DNA from: Actinopolyspora lacussalsi subsp. righensis
Lineage (GTDB): Bacteria; Actinomycetota; Actinomycetes; Mycobacteriales; Pseudonocardiaceae
Assembly: GCF_900116555.1 (NCBI RefSeq)
Contig: NZ_FPAT01000001.1
Span: 372,001-436,000 of the forward strand
Reading direction: 5' to 3'
DNA: 64,000 nt
The notes under the pieces: model-generated
What the model saw: the letters and a program-made list of their open reading frames with translations, nothing else
Told to the model about the DNA's origin: nothing
Databases searched by the model: none
Translations under genes and position numbers: made by a program
Part shown: piece by piece, positions 19,666-30,070 of the stretch
Layout of the letters: each line of letters opens with the position of its first letter
Position numbering within the stretch: the first letter of the stretch is position 1

Positions 19666-20955
19666 TCACTTCTGCTCGATCAGTTTTTCCAGCCTGCGCT
19701 GCAGGGCGCTCAATGCCTTGTCGGGTTTCTTGTCGCCGGAGATCGCGGCGTAGACCTCGTCCTGGACGGCGAGCGTGACGTCGCCGTAGTTGACGACGCG
19801 GGGACGCGGCTCGGCGCTCTTGATGGATTTCTTGAGGGTGTCCAGGTACGGGTACTTCCGCTGCAGTTCCGGATCGTCGTAGAGCGCGCCGCGCGTGGGG
19901 GCCAACGAGCCCTTGATCAACCGCTGCCGCTGCTGCTTCTCCGAGGTGTAGAACTTGATGAAGTCCAACGCGGTGGCCTTGTTCTCCGCGAAGGACGAGA
20001 TCGCGAGGTTGTGCCCGCCGAGGCTGGACACGCCCTTTCCGGTGATGCCGGGCAGCGGTGCGACGGCGAACTCGCCCGCGACCTTCGACGAACCGTCGTC
20101 GGCGTTGGCCTGCGACCACATGAACGGCCAGTTGCGGCTGAAGACGAGCTCGCCGCCGATGAACGCGCGCTTGTTGGGCTGTTCCTTGTAGGCGATCGCC
20201 GCGCGCGGGATGGTACCGGAGCCGAATCCCTCGACCATGGTTTCGAGTCCGCGCAGCGCCTCCGGCGAGTCCACGGTGGGCTGCCCCTGATCATTGACGA
20301 TCTGCCCGCCCGCGCCGTGAACGGCCTCGGCGAAGTTGACCGTCAGCCCTTCGTACTTGGCGTGCTGACCCGCGTAGCAGGACATTCCCTCGGCCGCGGG
20401 GAGCTCGAGCACCTTGGCGCAGATCTCGCGCATCTCCTCTCGCGTGGTCGGTGGTTGGGCATCCACCTTGTTCAGCAGGTCCTTCCGGTAGTACAGCAAC
20501 CCGCCGTCGGAGTAGGCGGGGACCGAGAAGAGCCTGCCCCGGTACCTGGCGGTTTTCATCGCGGATTCCAGGAAGGGCGAGAAGTCGAACTCCTCCTTCG
20601 GCAGTTCGACGACCCACCGGTTCGCGGCGAACTCCGCGTTCCACACGTTGTCCAGGTCCAGCACGGTGAACGCGCCGGACTCGGTCTGGGCGTTCTGCAC
20701 CATCTGCTGCCGCTGCTGGTCGCCGTCGGCGGGCAGTTCGATCAGCCGGACCCGCTGCTCGGGGTGGGACCCGTTCCACGTCTCGACCGCCTGGGTGACG
20801 GCGCCGGTCACGTCCTTGCCGGTGGCGAAGGTGATGGGGCCTCGACCGCTGATCTCGCTCGACGCCGACGAATCACCACCGCCACCGCCACAACCGGCGA
20901 CCACGAAAGCCGCCACCGTCATCAGGGATACGGATCTCCAACGTAATGACTTCAT
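19666..20955 (-). CDS. Sugar-binding lipoprotein of the ABC importer
   Basis: A 429-residue extracellular binding protein of the CUT1 (MalE-like) group. The N-terminus is a lipoprotein signal (SVSLMTVAAFVVAGC, lipid-modified Cys in VAGC) followed by a Gly/Ser linker. Features such as VETWNGSHPEQRVRLIELPA and AVPAYSDGGLLYYRKDLL are typical. The frame opens at 21000, but the ATG at 20955 with GAGGAG six bases upstream begins the signal peptide. It captures the sugar for the two permeases. It likely has its own promoter in the 200-bp gap after lacI, where an inverted repeat is seen. Confidence 0.92.
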   Translation of the reverse strand: MKSLRWRSVSLMTVAAFVVAGCGGGGGDSSASSEISGRGPITFATGKDVTGAVTQAVETWNGSHPEQRVRLIELPADGDQQRQQMVQNAQTESGAFTVLDLDNVWNAEFAANRWVVELPKEEFDFSPFLESAMKTARYRGRLFSVPAYSDGGLLYYRKDLLNKVDAQPPTTREEMREICAKVLELPAAEGMSCYAGQHAKYEGLTVNFAEAVHGAGGQIVNDQGQPTVDSPEALRGLETMVEGFGSGTIPRAAIAYKEQPNKRAFIGGELVFSRNWPFMWSQANADDGSSKVAGEFAVAPLPGITGKGVSSLGGHNLAISSFAENKATALDFIKFYTSEKQQRQRLIKGSLAPTRGALYDDPELQRKYPYLDTLKKSIKSAEPRPRVVNYGDVTLAVQDEVYAAISGDKKPDKALSALQRRLEKLIEQK

Positions 20956-20982
20956 GCCTGTCTCCTCGATTCGACTCGACCA

Positions 20983-21006
20983 GAACGCGCGACGAATCAC
21001 GCGTTC
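20983..21006. promoter_or_regulatory. Inverted repeat upstream of the sugar-binding protein gene
   Basis: GAACGCG-N10-CGCGTTC lies 28-51 bases before the start codon, next to an AT-rich stretch (AAAAAATAT, 21015-21023) that could hold a -10 element. It may be an operator. It differs from the CAAACGCTTG-type sites ahead of lacI. Confidence 0.35.
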
Positions 21007-21156
21007 GGTTCCGAAAAAATATGTGGTACGACGAATTTTTCAGCCGAACGGCCGAGTTGATTCCGGGAATTCGATCGACATCGGCCACCCGACTACCACC
21101 GGGTGATTTCCGTTATCGGCAACGAACTCGACGCCGTCCGGCGCTTCCGGGACGTC

Positions 21157-22164
21157 TCACATGGAATCGTCGCCGGTGGTCGACGAACGCACCACCAGTT
21201 CGGTGGGCAACACCACGTCACGGGTCTCGGCGCTGCCCTGTTCCAGCTGTTCCAGCAGCAGTTTCGCCGCCGTTCCTCCTTCCTGGCGTACCGGCTGCAC
21301 CACAGTGGACAAGCCGGAGCACTCGGACATCTCGTGCCCGTCGAATCCCACGATCGCCATTTCACGCGGCACGTGGAGTTTGTGATTGCGCAACGCGTGC
21401 ATCGCTCCGAAAGCCATCTCGTCCGACATGGCGAAAACGGCGGTGGGGCGCAGCTCGTCGGCGAGTATCCGAGTCATGGCTCGCCTTCCTCCCGAAACGG
21501 AGAAATCTCCGGCACACAACCAACTCTCCCGAACCGGGACATCCTGTTCGGCCATCGCGTCCCGGAAAGCGGTACAACGCTCGTGCGGGGCGGGCAGGTT
21601 CAACGCATCGGGCGTGCCACCGTGGATCATCGCGATGTCGGTGTGCCCCTGGTTGAGCAGATGCCGCACGGCGAGCATGCCCCCGCCGTGATCGTCGATC
21701 CACACCGAGTTGAAGCCGTCCATCCTGCCGCCCACGAATCCCAGCGGGACACCCAACTCGCGCAGCCGGCCGGCCTCCTCGGCACGCAGCGAAAGGGTCA
21801 GCACCAGAACGGCATCCACGCTGCGCCGCAGTGGGAGCTCCCGGAAGAACCGCTCACGCCCTTCCTGATCCCCGACCACGTAGAGCATCAGGTCGTAACC
21901 TGCCGAGCGCAGCGCTTCCTCCGCGCCCGCAAGCACCTGCCCGAAGAACCACCGTGAGACGTAGGGCACCAGCACGCCGATACGCCGGGTCCTTCCGGTT
22001 GCCAACCCGGAGGCCGACCTGGAGATAGAGTAGTTCAGGTCCTCGGCCACGGTGCGCACGCGCTGCCGGGTCCGTTCGGACACTCCCGGCTGTTGCCGCA
22101 ATGCCCGGGAAACCGTCGCGGTGGAGACACCGGCCGCACGAGCGACCTCCTCGATCGTGGCCAT
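21157..22164 (-). CDS. LacI-family repressor of the alpha-glucoside operon
   Basis: A 335-residue regulator with the N-terminal LacI helix-turn-helix and hinge (ATIEEVARAAGVSTATVSRAL, then NYSISRSASGLATGRTRRIG) and a periplasmic-binding-like sugar domain (ending PTELVVRSSTTG). The ATG at 22164 has GGGAG four bases upstream; the longer frame to 22338 lacks homology. It is encoded directly upstream of and co-oriented with the sugar-binding protein gene, the usual place for a local repressor of alpha-glucoside or maltose uptake. Two LacI-type palindromes in its own leader suggest autoregulation. Confidence 0.93.
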   Translation of the reverse strand: MATIEEVARAAGVSTATVSRALRQQPGVSERTRQRVRTVAEDLNYSISRSASGLATGRTRRIGVLVPYVSRWFFGQVLAGAEEALRSAGYDLMLYVVGDQEGRERFFRELPLRRSVDAVLVLTLSLRAEEAGRLRELGVPLGFVGGRMDGFNSVWIDDHGGGMLAVRHLLNQGHTDIAMIHGGTPDALNLPAPHERCTAFRDAMAEQDVPVRESWLCAGDFSVSGGRRAMTRILADELRPTAVFAMSDEMAFGAMHALRNHKLHVPREMAIVGFDGHEMSECSGLSTVVQPVRQEGGTAAKLLLEQLEQGSAETRDVVLPTELVVRSSTTGDDSM

Positions 22165-22226
22165 TGTGCTCCCTGTCACGTTGCTGCCTCGGTTGATCCG
22201 GAAGACTAAATGTGACCCACAACGCA

Positions 22227-22242
22227 ACACAAGCGGTTGCGT
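22227..22242. promoter_or_regulatory. LacI-type operator candidate, site 1
   Basis: The 16-mer ACACAAGCGGTTGCGT has six of eight palindromic pairs around a central CG and lies 63 bases before lacI. It resembles the better site at 22293-22310. Confidence 0.5.
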
Positions 22243-22292
22243 AGATCGAACGAACATTTTTTCCGAATAAGCTTGTGCGCTGCTGATATTCA

Positions 22293-22310
22293 AACGCAAA
22301 CGCTTGCGTT
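22293..22310. promoter_or_regulatory. LacI-type operator candidate, site 2
   Basis: AACGCAAACGCTTGCGTT is palindromic at eight of nine pairs around a central CG, the classic LacI/GalR architecture. It lies in an AT-richer stretch 129 bases upstream of the lacI start. With site 1 (66 bp apart) it could support autorepression by looping. Confidence 0.65.
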
Positions 22311-22403
22311 CGGACGACACAAGAGGGACGTGAACCACGTGGACGGGTAACGAAGTGGTACCGACGACGGTTAAATGCCGTCAATTGGCCGAACGGATGA
22401 GAT

Positions 22404-23150
22404 TCAGAGTCGGTGGTCGTCGACCAGCTCACGCGCCGTCGTCAGCACGGACTCGTCGAGGTCCGCCCGCGTGAGGCCGAAACGGTCCTCGTAGGCGTCG
22501 AGAATCCCGCGTTCGAAGGTGTCGAGGTCGACCTCGGGTGCCTCGGCTCGAACCGAGCCGACCGAATCGCCGTCGAAGTCGAGCCCCAGTGCTCGATACA
22601 CCTCGGTGAGCAGCGGACGCAGCACCTCGTCCCCGTCGAAGACCGCCACCGCGCTGAACAACCAGGCACGCCGCAGGATCCGTTGCGCCGTGCCGACGAG
22701 CTTGACCCGTCCGCGCGCGTTCACGCTGTGGGCTCCCGGGCAGTACTCGCCCGGCACGGCACCGACCCGCGCGTCCACGCCGTACTCGGCCAGCAGCCCG
22801 GCCCACATCCGGGCATAACCGTCGAAGCGCTGCTCCATCCCGGCCAACGAGTCCGCCTCGGCCGCGATGTGATCGACCACCAGCGAATCGGAGGTGTAGG
22901 CCACCGCACGTCCACCGGGAGCCCGCACCACCGGCGTGAAACCGGCGTCCCGGACCAGGGCGACCGCCTCGGAAAAACCGGGACGCAACGTGTCGCGTCG
23001 CCCGAACGCCACGGTGGGGGTGGTGGGCCGGTACACCCGCAGCGCCGAGCCCGCCGCACCGTCACTCGCCCGCCGGACGAGGGCGTGCGCCAGTGCGACC
23101 TCGAAGGACTGGCTCGTGTCCCCACCCAGCGCTCCGTGATACAGCTCCAC
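22404..23150 (-). CDS. Lipoate-protein ligase A-like protein (BPL/LPL family)
   Basis: A 248-residue member of the biotin/lipoate ligase fold. VVRAPGGRAVAYTSDSLVVD matches the RRxxGGGAVxHxxGxxN-type lipoate-binding loop, and KLVGTAQR matches the catalytic KI-GSAQR lysine motif. It should attach lipoate or octanoate to dehydrogenase or glycine-cleavage carrier proteins, or transfer octanoyl groups. The start is a GTG at 23150 without a clear ribosome site. It is leftward and ends 240 bp before lacI; no functional link to the sugar operon is evident. Confidence 0.85.
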   Translation of the reverse strand: MELYHGALGGDTSQSFEVALAHALVRRASDGAAGSALRVYRPTTPTVAFGRRDTLRPGFSEAVALVRDAGFTPVVRAPGGRAVAYTSDSLVVDHIAAEADSLAGMEQRFDGYARMWAGLLAEYGVDARVGAVPGEYCPGAHSVNARGRVKLVGTAQRILRRAWLFSAVAVFDGDEVLRPLLTEVYRALGLDFDGDSVGSVRAEAPEVDLDTFERGILDAYEDRFGLTRADLDESVLTTARELVDDHRL

Positions 23151-23296
23151 GTGCCAAGCCTACGCAACGAGCGGAGCGGACACGGCGAGCCCCAGTCGAC
23201 CACGCCGAGGCGGGGATTCCAGGCGGATCGCACGCCGGAGGAACGGGCATCTCCGGGCGCGGCAGCACGACGATGCGGCGGGGCGCGAAATTCGCA

Positions 23297-23734
23297 CTAC
23301 CGTCGGTGGTTCAGTTTCGCGCGTTCCCGCCCCGAGTCGACGGGGGCGACGTGATCCAGCCAGTCGAAGAACTCGTTTCCCGCCGTGCGCAACGCGTCGA
23401 GGAGCGCGTCTTTCGGTGCGGCAGCTGTTCGCTTCTCCTCACCCGCTCGTACGGACACCACCACGTGCTCCCGGGGAATGTTCCGGAAAGACAGTTCGAC
23501 GGGCTGATCCGGAAAATACGTGCCGCCGTCCTTCCCATCGACAAGGTCCTCGACAATGTCGGCCAGGTATCCCCACAAGTGATCCACATCGTCCCACAGG
23601 GTCGTGTCCAGCACCTCCACGCCCCACACCGTGAGCACGATCGCGCCCTCGACGTACTCACCACGCCGTGTTCGCGCGGTTTCGTCGAGAGCGCCGAAAG
23701 TTCCGTCACGCCGCCGAAGCAGGGTTTTCGCCAT
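23297..23734 (-). CDS. Hypothetical acidic protein
   Basis: A 145-residue soluble protein not assigned to a family. It has an acidic, Trp-rich middle (LDTTLWDDVDHLWGYLADIV) and a predicted beta-rich part (PVELSFRNIPREHVVVSVR), then a helical C-terminus. The composition recalls small immunity-like proteins of polymorphic toxin loci, but no toxin gene lies beside it, so this is only a comparison. I start it at ATG 23734 (MAKTLLRRRDG) rather than four codons upstream; neither has a good ribosome site. It is convergent with nothing and divergent from the hypothetical gene at 23948. Confidence 0.6.
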   Translation of the reverse strand: MAKTLLRRRDGTFGALDETARTRRGEYVEGAIVLTVWGVEVLDTTLWDDVDHLWGYLADIVEDLVDGKDGGTYFPDQPVELSFRNIPREHVVVSVRAGEEKRTAAAPKDALLDALRTAGNEFFDWLDHVAPVDSGRERAKLNHRR

Positions 23735-23947
23735 CACCGGAAGCACCGTCGATCACTCCCAACGGGAAGAGCGTCGTCTTGTGCGGACGGAACTTACGCT
23801 CTCACACCGGAACGCTGCCAGTCACTCCAAGCAATTGCCGACACTAACGTGTGTAACCAATCTTAACACGAAAGGGCTAAATTTATGCGTTGATTCCCAA
23901 CACTCCTAGTGGCTGTCGCAGGATTTCTCCGACGAAAGGAGGAAGTC

Positions 23948-24628
23948 ATGGCACCAGAGTTCCGAAGCCGACCGGACGGCACGAAGTACCCGATCCGGGG
24001 CGGGAACGGCAAGGGGAAGGCGACAGTTGTAGCGGGCGGCGTGGCGCTGGCCGTGTGGGCGACCGGAGGTGGCACCGGTGGCGTGACTCTCGGCGGTTCG
24101 GGAACGACCACGGCCAGCATGTCCACCGCGGACACGGCCGTGGTCCGTGGTATCGGGAAGAACCTCTCGAAAGCACGACGGGACGTGAAACGAGGTAACC
24201 GCGAACGCGCCTGGAAACGGCTCGGACTTCGCCGGGGACGCCGCGTCACCAGGAGTGCCGTGGAATGTGTGACGAGTACCTACGGGCAGGTACGGGAATT
24301 CTTCGTCCGGACACCGTGCCGAGATCTGCGACGGTTCCAGTTCCCCGTGGAATACGACAGCGGGACGATCTCGGTGCTCGTCTCACGCGTCCGGATGCGT
24401 TCCAGTGCCGCAGCGCGGGATTTCCGCTCCCTGATCGACGAACACGGCACCGGAGACATCCATCCCGTCCTGTCCACGGTGCGCTTCACCGGGCATCACT
24501 ACGACTCGGCCCCTCGCCGCGACACCGTGTTCGTGGCCGAGACCGAGTCCCGCACCGGCAACGTGCCGGAACCGGTCCTCGACACGACCGCGGAAGCAGC
24601 CGCCGCACTGGCCAGAAGTGCTGGATGA
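23948..24628 (+). CDS. Hypothetical protein with Gly/Thr-rich hydrophobic segment
   Basis: A 226-residue protein of unknown function. After a polar start (PEFRSRPDGTKYPIRGG) comes a hydrophobic Gly/Thr-rich stretch (VVAGGVALAVWATGGG) that could be a membrane segment, then a basic region (KARRDVKRGNRERAWKRL) and a C-terminal alpha/beta part. The ATG at 23948 sits five bases after GGAGGAAG-like sequence (AAAGGAGGAAGTC), an excellent ribosome site, so the gene is likely real. The upstream 60 bases are unusually AT-rich and probably hold its promoter. A strong hairpin follows the stop. Confidence 0.65.
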   Translation: MAPEFRSRPDGTKYPIRGGNGKGKATVVAGGVALAVWATGGGTGGVTLGGSGTTTASMSTADTAVVRGIGKNLSKARRDVKRGNRERAWKRLGLRRGRRVTRSAVECVTSTYGQVREFFVRTPCRDLRRFQFPVEYDSGTISVLVSRVRMRSSAAARDFRSLIDEHGTGDIHPVLSTVRFTGHHYDSAPRRDTVFVAETESRTGNVPEPVLDTTAEAAAALARSAG

Positions 24629-24665
24629 ACTCCAGCGGGGTCGCCACCGCGACCATCGACATCGC

Positions 24666-24695
24666 CTTCGCACGGGTGAACGCACCCGTGCGAAG
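24666..24695. terminator. Strong bidirectional terminator hairpin
   Basis: A perfect 13-bp stem CTTCGCACGGGTG / CACCCGTGCGAAG with an AACG tetraloop lies between two convergent genes, 37 bases after one stop and 48 bases from the other. Confidence 0.8.
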
Positions 24696-24743
24696 CGACC
24701 CGACAACGCTTCGGGCCCCCGGAGAAGCACTCGGTGCGGAACC

Positions 24744-25514
24744 TCACGCGAGGTGTGCGCCGGTATCTCCGTCCGCCTGCCGTTCGAGGTGTCCCAGTAC
24801 GGCGGTGTAGACGGTGTTGCTGGACTCCCCGCCGGTGTAGGGGTTGTCGAACGTGACGACGTGCGCCCGAACGGTGTCGAAGACTTCCGAAAGAGCCGCG
24901 GTGAACTCCTCCCGCGGCGGATCGTCCGACCAGAGCGCGAAGACCCCGCCCGGTTCGAGATGATCCGCGAGTCGACGCAACCCTTCGGGCTCGTAGCACC
25001 AGGCGTGGCTCGGATCCAGCACGTGCGTCGGCGAGTGATCGATGTCGAGCAGCACGGCGTGGAACCGTCGTCGCGGCGCATCGACGTCGAAGCCGGATCC
25101 GGCACCCACCATCGCGAAGAAGTCACCGTGCACCAGCCGGGTCCGCGGGTCCGAGGTCAGTTCCGTGCCCAACGGCAGCAGCTCGCGACGGTGCCACTCG
25201 ATGACCTCGCCGAGGGATTCCACCACGTGCAGCGAGCGCACCCGCGGTTCTTCGAGAGCGGCTCGGGCGGTGTAGCCGAGCCCTAGACCACCCACCACCA
25301 CGTCGAGCTCGGCCGCGGGCGAGGCGGCCAGTCCGAGCCGCGCGAGTTCGACCTCCGCCACCGTGAACAGGCTGGACATGAGGAACTCCTCGTCCAGTTT
25401 GATCTCGTGCACGTCCCGTTCCAGCGAACGGTCCCAACGACGGCGCAGGCTGATCACACCGATCGACGTCTCACGCCAATCCAGTTCCTCGAAGCGGGCA
25501 CTCACCAGTGGCAT
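24744..25514 (-). CDS. Spermidine/spermine synthase-like methyltransferase-fold protein
   Basis: A 256-residue protein with a Rossmann-like SAM or decarboxylated-SAM fold: motif DVVVGGLGLGYTARAAL, acidic VVESLGEVIEWH, GDFFAMV and LLDIDHSPTHVL. These match the spermine/spermidine synthase superfamily proteins common in actinomycetes, but conservation does not prove aminopropyl transfer, since many relatives have unknown substrates. The frame continues upstream to 25658, but ATG 25514 follows GGAAGGG and begins the usual domain. It is not linked to other polyamine genes here. Confidence 0.8.
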   Translation of the reverse strand: MPLVSARFEELDWRETSIGVISLRRRWDRSLERDVHEIKLDEEFLMSSLFTVAEVELARLGLAASPAAELDVVVGGLGLGYTARAALEEPRVRSLHVVESLGEVIEWHRRELLPLGTELTSDPRTRLVHGDFFAMVGAGSGFDVDAPRRRFHAVLLDIDHSPTHVLDPSHAWCYEPEGLRRLADHLEPGGVFALWSDDPPREEFTAALSEVFDTVRAHVVTFDNPYTGGESSNTVYTAVLGHLERQADGDTGAHLA

Positions 25515-25874
25515 CCCTTCCGTGTGATAATTCCGGGTTACCGACCGATGCGGTGGGACGGGCACCACGCTGATGTCGGGTACGTGAGACGGGTACCGCC
25601 AAGATCTCGGCAGCAGCATACGCACACCGCCACGTCTTCGTCCGGCCCGGTTCGTCACGGTGGGAAAGTCTCCTACCCGTTCGCCGCGACGTACTCCGTA
25701 GTCACCTGCCCGGACGGGCGTGCGAATCCCTGCCTCTGGACATCACCGAAGCCGGGCTCAACGTCAACATCACCGGTGACCTGCCGTCGGGAACAATGCC
25801 GCCGCTGAGGATTATCGGCCCGCACCCAACCTTCACTCGGCACACGCCCAGCCACACACCGCACGGTGGTGGTC
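25515..25874. other. Intergenic region with no intact gene
   Basis: 360 bp between the spermidine-synthase-like start and the dioxygenase-like remnant. One plus-strand frame around 25740-25810 reads DITEAGLNVNITGDLPSG, which looks protein-like and might be debris of the same degraded locus, but nothing can be assigned. Confidence 0.35.
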
Positions 25875-26060
25875 ATGAACGAACCCGAACCGACATACCA
25901 GGGGCGCGAGCTGCCCAGGCCGCAGGCGAGGTCGTCGACCAGGGCCCGGGCTTCGACCTCGGTACGCTGCTCAGCCGTAGGGGCACGTTGCGGCTGCTCG
26001 GGCTCGGCGCGGCGGGAGCGGCGCTGACCGCCTGCGGCACCGGTTCCGGTGACTCCAACG
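25875..26060 (+). pseudogene. Remnant of Tat-lipoprotein gene, intradiol dioxygenase-like N-terminus
   Basis: The ATG at 25875 starts NEPEPTYQGRELPRPQ in one frame. Near 25915-25920 the meaningful reading shifts to another frame: EVVDQGPGFDLGTLLSRRG, then TLRLLGLGAAGAALTACG, a Tat signal (SRRGTLRLLG) plus lipobox. Such N-termini are typical of secreted actinobacterial intradiol-dioxygenase-like proteins. The reading ends abruptly after GTGSGDSN, exactly where the 3' end of the GAF regulator gene begins, so the catalytic part is missing. This is a frameshifted, truncated relic; the dioxygenase identity is tentative because only the export region survives. Confidence 0.6.
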
Positions 26061-26061
26061 G

Positions 26062-27621
26062 TCACTGCTCCCGCAGCAGCCGGGCGAGCCGCGCCCGGGT
26101 TCCGGCACGTCGCCAGTCGCCCCGGGCCAACAGGCTCAACAGGTGCTCCAGCACCTCGATGTCGTCCCTGCCGTGCTCGGTGCTCGCATAGCTCCACAGC
26201 AGATCGGGGTCCTCGCTGCCCAGCACCGCACCGCGCAAACCCGCCGCGAGTTCCTCCCGCTCCTCCCGAACCACCGGGGCCTCCGAGCCCGGCAACAGCC
26301 CGGCCCCGTGGAGAGCCAGCGCCGATCGCAGCGCTCCTTCGCACAGCGCCTGGCGCACGTCGTGGAAATCCGCTTCGATCGAGGCGTCGAGCCGATAGGG
26401 CTTCGTTCGCACGACAGCGCACCCGATCTGGTTGCGCAGTCGATGGATCTCGGCGCGAACGGTAACCGGGTTACCCCGCTCACCGTGCACGAGCAGGGCG
26501 AGCCGCTCGGAACTCACCCCGGCCGGACGCAGCGCCAACGCGGCGAGCAACTCGGCGTGCCTCGTTCCCAGCTCCAGCCGCTGCCCGTCCGACTCCGCGG
26601 TGGGGTATTCGCTCATCAGCCCGAGACGGAGCGTGTGCCGCACCGCCGCGGGAGCGGGGGTACGCGTCACTCCGGTCGTTCCGCCACGGGGTGACCGCTT
26701 TCGACGTGGCGCGCGCAGCAAGTAGCCCCCGGAGAGCGGTTCCAGCACGATCCGCCTGTCGTCCCCGACCGCGATCCCCTCTTCGGGCCGAGTCGGCTCG
26801 ACCCGTTCGGGCAGGTTCAGCTCCCCGGAGGTCGTTTCGATCACATGACCTCGCGGACCGAGCAGCGCACCGGGTTCGCCGCGGAGCGCACGCAACGAGG
26901 GAAGGTGTCGCTGCCGGAGGCGTTCGTGCTCGCGGCGCATCCGATCGGTCAACCGGTTCTCCGCCAGCCGAGCCGCGGCCGTCACCAGCGCGGTAAGAGC
27001 CGGGTGCATGGTTCGCAGTGGTCCGCTGACGTCGATGGAGCCGAGGACCGCCCCGGTTTCCGGGTCGTGCACCGGGCTGGCCGCGCAGGTCCACGCGTGG
27101 TAAGTGCGCACCAGGTGCTCGGCGGAATGAATACGTACCGGTGAATCGGTGGCCAGCGTAGTTCCCATCGCGTTCGTGCCGATGGCGTCCTCGGACCAGC
27201 GTGTTCCCTCGCTGAGCAGGACGTCGTCGGCCTTGCGGCAGACCTCCGGATTCCCCTCCCGCCACAGGATGGTCCCCGCCGCATCGGTGACGATCATGAT
27301 GTGCGGGGTGTCCCCGGCCGCTTCCAACAGTGTTTCCCGCAGCAAGGGGACGCATTCCGCCAGCGGGTGCTCCGCCCGGATCTCGGGGAGTGCGGCGGTT
27401 TCGAACTCGACGGGAGGCTGCCACCCGTTCGGGTCGATCCGCGCCGCCAGCGATCGCCGCCAGGACTCCACCACGACCGGACGCGGCGAGCACGTTCCCT
27501 TCCGCTTGCCGTCCACGCGCACGTCATCGGCTACATCACCTCCGAGCACGGCGGCGTGCACCTGTTCGAGCAACCGGGCCTGTCGCAACGGATCGCCTGA
27601 TGATTCGTCGAAGTACCTCAT
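26062..27621 (-). CDS. GAF-domain transcriptional regulator of the aldehyde dehydrogenase module
   Basis: A 519-residue regulator. The N-terminal half is an AcoR-like GAF sensor ([66 protein letters not shown]). There is no sigma-54 AAA domain. The C-terminal part has an OmpR/SARP-like winged helix ([32 protein letters not shown]). It is divergent from the aldehyde dehydrogenase/DUF779 operon, a pairing common in actinomycetes, and probably activates it in response to alcohols or aldehydes. I start it at ATG 27621; a GTG at 27636 is an alternative. The frame is open far upstream, antisense to the dehydrogenase, and that part is not coding. Confidence 0.85.
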   Translation of the reverse strand: MRYFDESSGDPLRQARLLEQVHAAVLGGDVADDVRVDGKRKGTCSPRPVVVESWRRSLAARIDPNGWQPPVEFETAALPEIRAEHPLAECVPLLRETLLEAAGDTPHIMIVTDAAGTILWREGNPEVCRKADDVLLSEGTRWSEDAIGTNAMGTTLATDSPVRIHSAEHLVRTYHAWTCAASPVHDPETGAVLGSIDVSGPLRTMHPALTALVTAAARLAENRLTDRMRREHERLRQRHLPSLRALRGEPGALLGPRGHVIETTSGELNLPERVEPTRPEEGIAVGDDRRIVLEPLSGGYLLRAPRRKRSPRGGTTGVTRTPAPAAVRHTLRLGLMSEYPTAESDGQRLELGTRHAELLAALALRPAGVSSERLALLVHGERGNPVTVRAEIHRLRNQIGCAVVRTKPYRLDASIEADFHDVRQALCEGALRSALALHGAGLLPGSEAPVVREEREELAAGLRGAVLGSEDPDLLWSYASTEHGRDDIEVLEHLLSLLARGDWRRAGTRARLARLLREQ

Positions 27622-27885
27622 GGAAATGTCGACCACGCGGGGCGCCTCGCGGAATGTTCGGGCACCGGATCCGACACCGGCGCGAGTCAACCCATGCTGC
27701 CGTGTGATCCGGACAACGGACAAGATGTCGAACGATCGAGGCAGCCGAGCGGGACGAGCTCGTCCACGCAACGTGTCCGCAACGTGCACGACTCTACGGT
27801 GCCGTGCGACGTCCCCGGGCCGTCCCGACGAGGGTGGCCGCTTCTCGGGGACCAACGAGTCACGACGCCGCACGGAGGTACGGAC

Positions 27886-29408
<1,523 letters not shown>

Positions 29409-29409
<1 letters not shown>

Positions 29410-29795
29410 TGGACACACCGGCCCCTCAACGGGTGGCCGTGACCGACCAGGCGGCGGAACTCATCCGGCGTCTGGTCGAGCAGCACGGTCACGTCATGTT
29501 CCACCAGTCCGGCGGGTGCTGCGACGGCAGTGCACCGATGTGCTATCCCCACGGCGAGTTCCGCACCGGGGTCAACGACGTGCACCTGGGAGACCTCGAG
29601 GTCGAAGGTGTCGCCGAGGGCGTCGAGGTGTGGATGTCGGGACCGCAGTTCGAGTACTGGCGGCACACCCACCTGACCATCGACGTGGTCAGTGGTCGGG
29701 GTAGCGGCTTCTCGCTGGAGGCACCGGAAGGTGTGCGGTTCCTGCTCCGTTCACGCCTGCTCACCGCGGAGGAATTGGCCGGACTCGAGGTATGA
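29409..29795 (+). CDS. DUF779 protein, partner of aldehyde dehydrogenase
   Basis: A 128-residue protein of the DUF779 family, with MFHQSGGCCDGSAPMCYPHG near the N-terminus, where the clustered Cys residues are a family hallmark, and a conserved WRHTHLTIDVV segment. The start ATG overlaps the dehydrogenase stop by one base, implying translational coupling. Its biochemical role is not established; it almost always accompanies this class of aldehyde dehydrogenase, so a role in metal or redox maturation or in aldehyde tolerance is plausible. Confidence 0.93.
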
Positions 29796-30070
29796 GACCA
29801 CTCCGGCCGGTCGGCTGGCCTCGCCGCACGGCAGTCGGCCGGCCGGGCGGCCCCGGTCAACTCGGACGCAGGGCTCGGCGAAGGGCTGCGGGGACGTGCC
29901 TGCGCGCACGCGGCCTCCACGCGCCTTCCCCGTCCCGAAACGAACTGCGTCACACTCGCGCGGGCCAAACCGGCTCCACTGCTCGGATCAGGTGGGGGGC
30001 CGCGAACACGACCCCGCCGAGCGCCCTCACCTCCAAGACTCGCACACGTGGACCGTTATGCTGCGCGACG

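Noticed and set aside
24744-25514. Polyamine biosynthesis operon
   Set aside because: Only one spermidine-synthase-like gene is present, without decarboxylases, and many relatives have other functions.
29796-30070. Terminator from CCGGCCG / CGGCCGG
   Set aside because: The arms are short, the loop is 26 bases and GC-rich chance pairing is likely.
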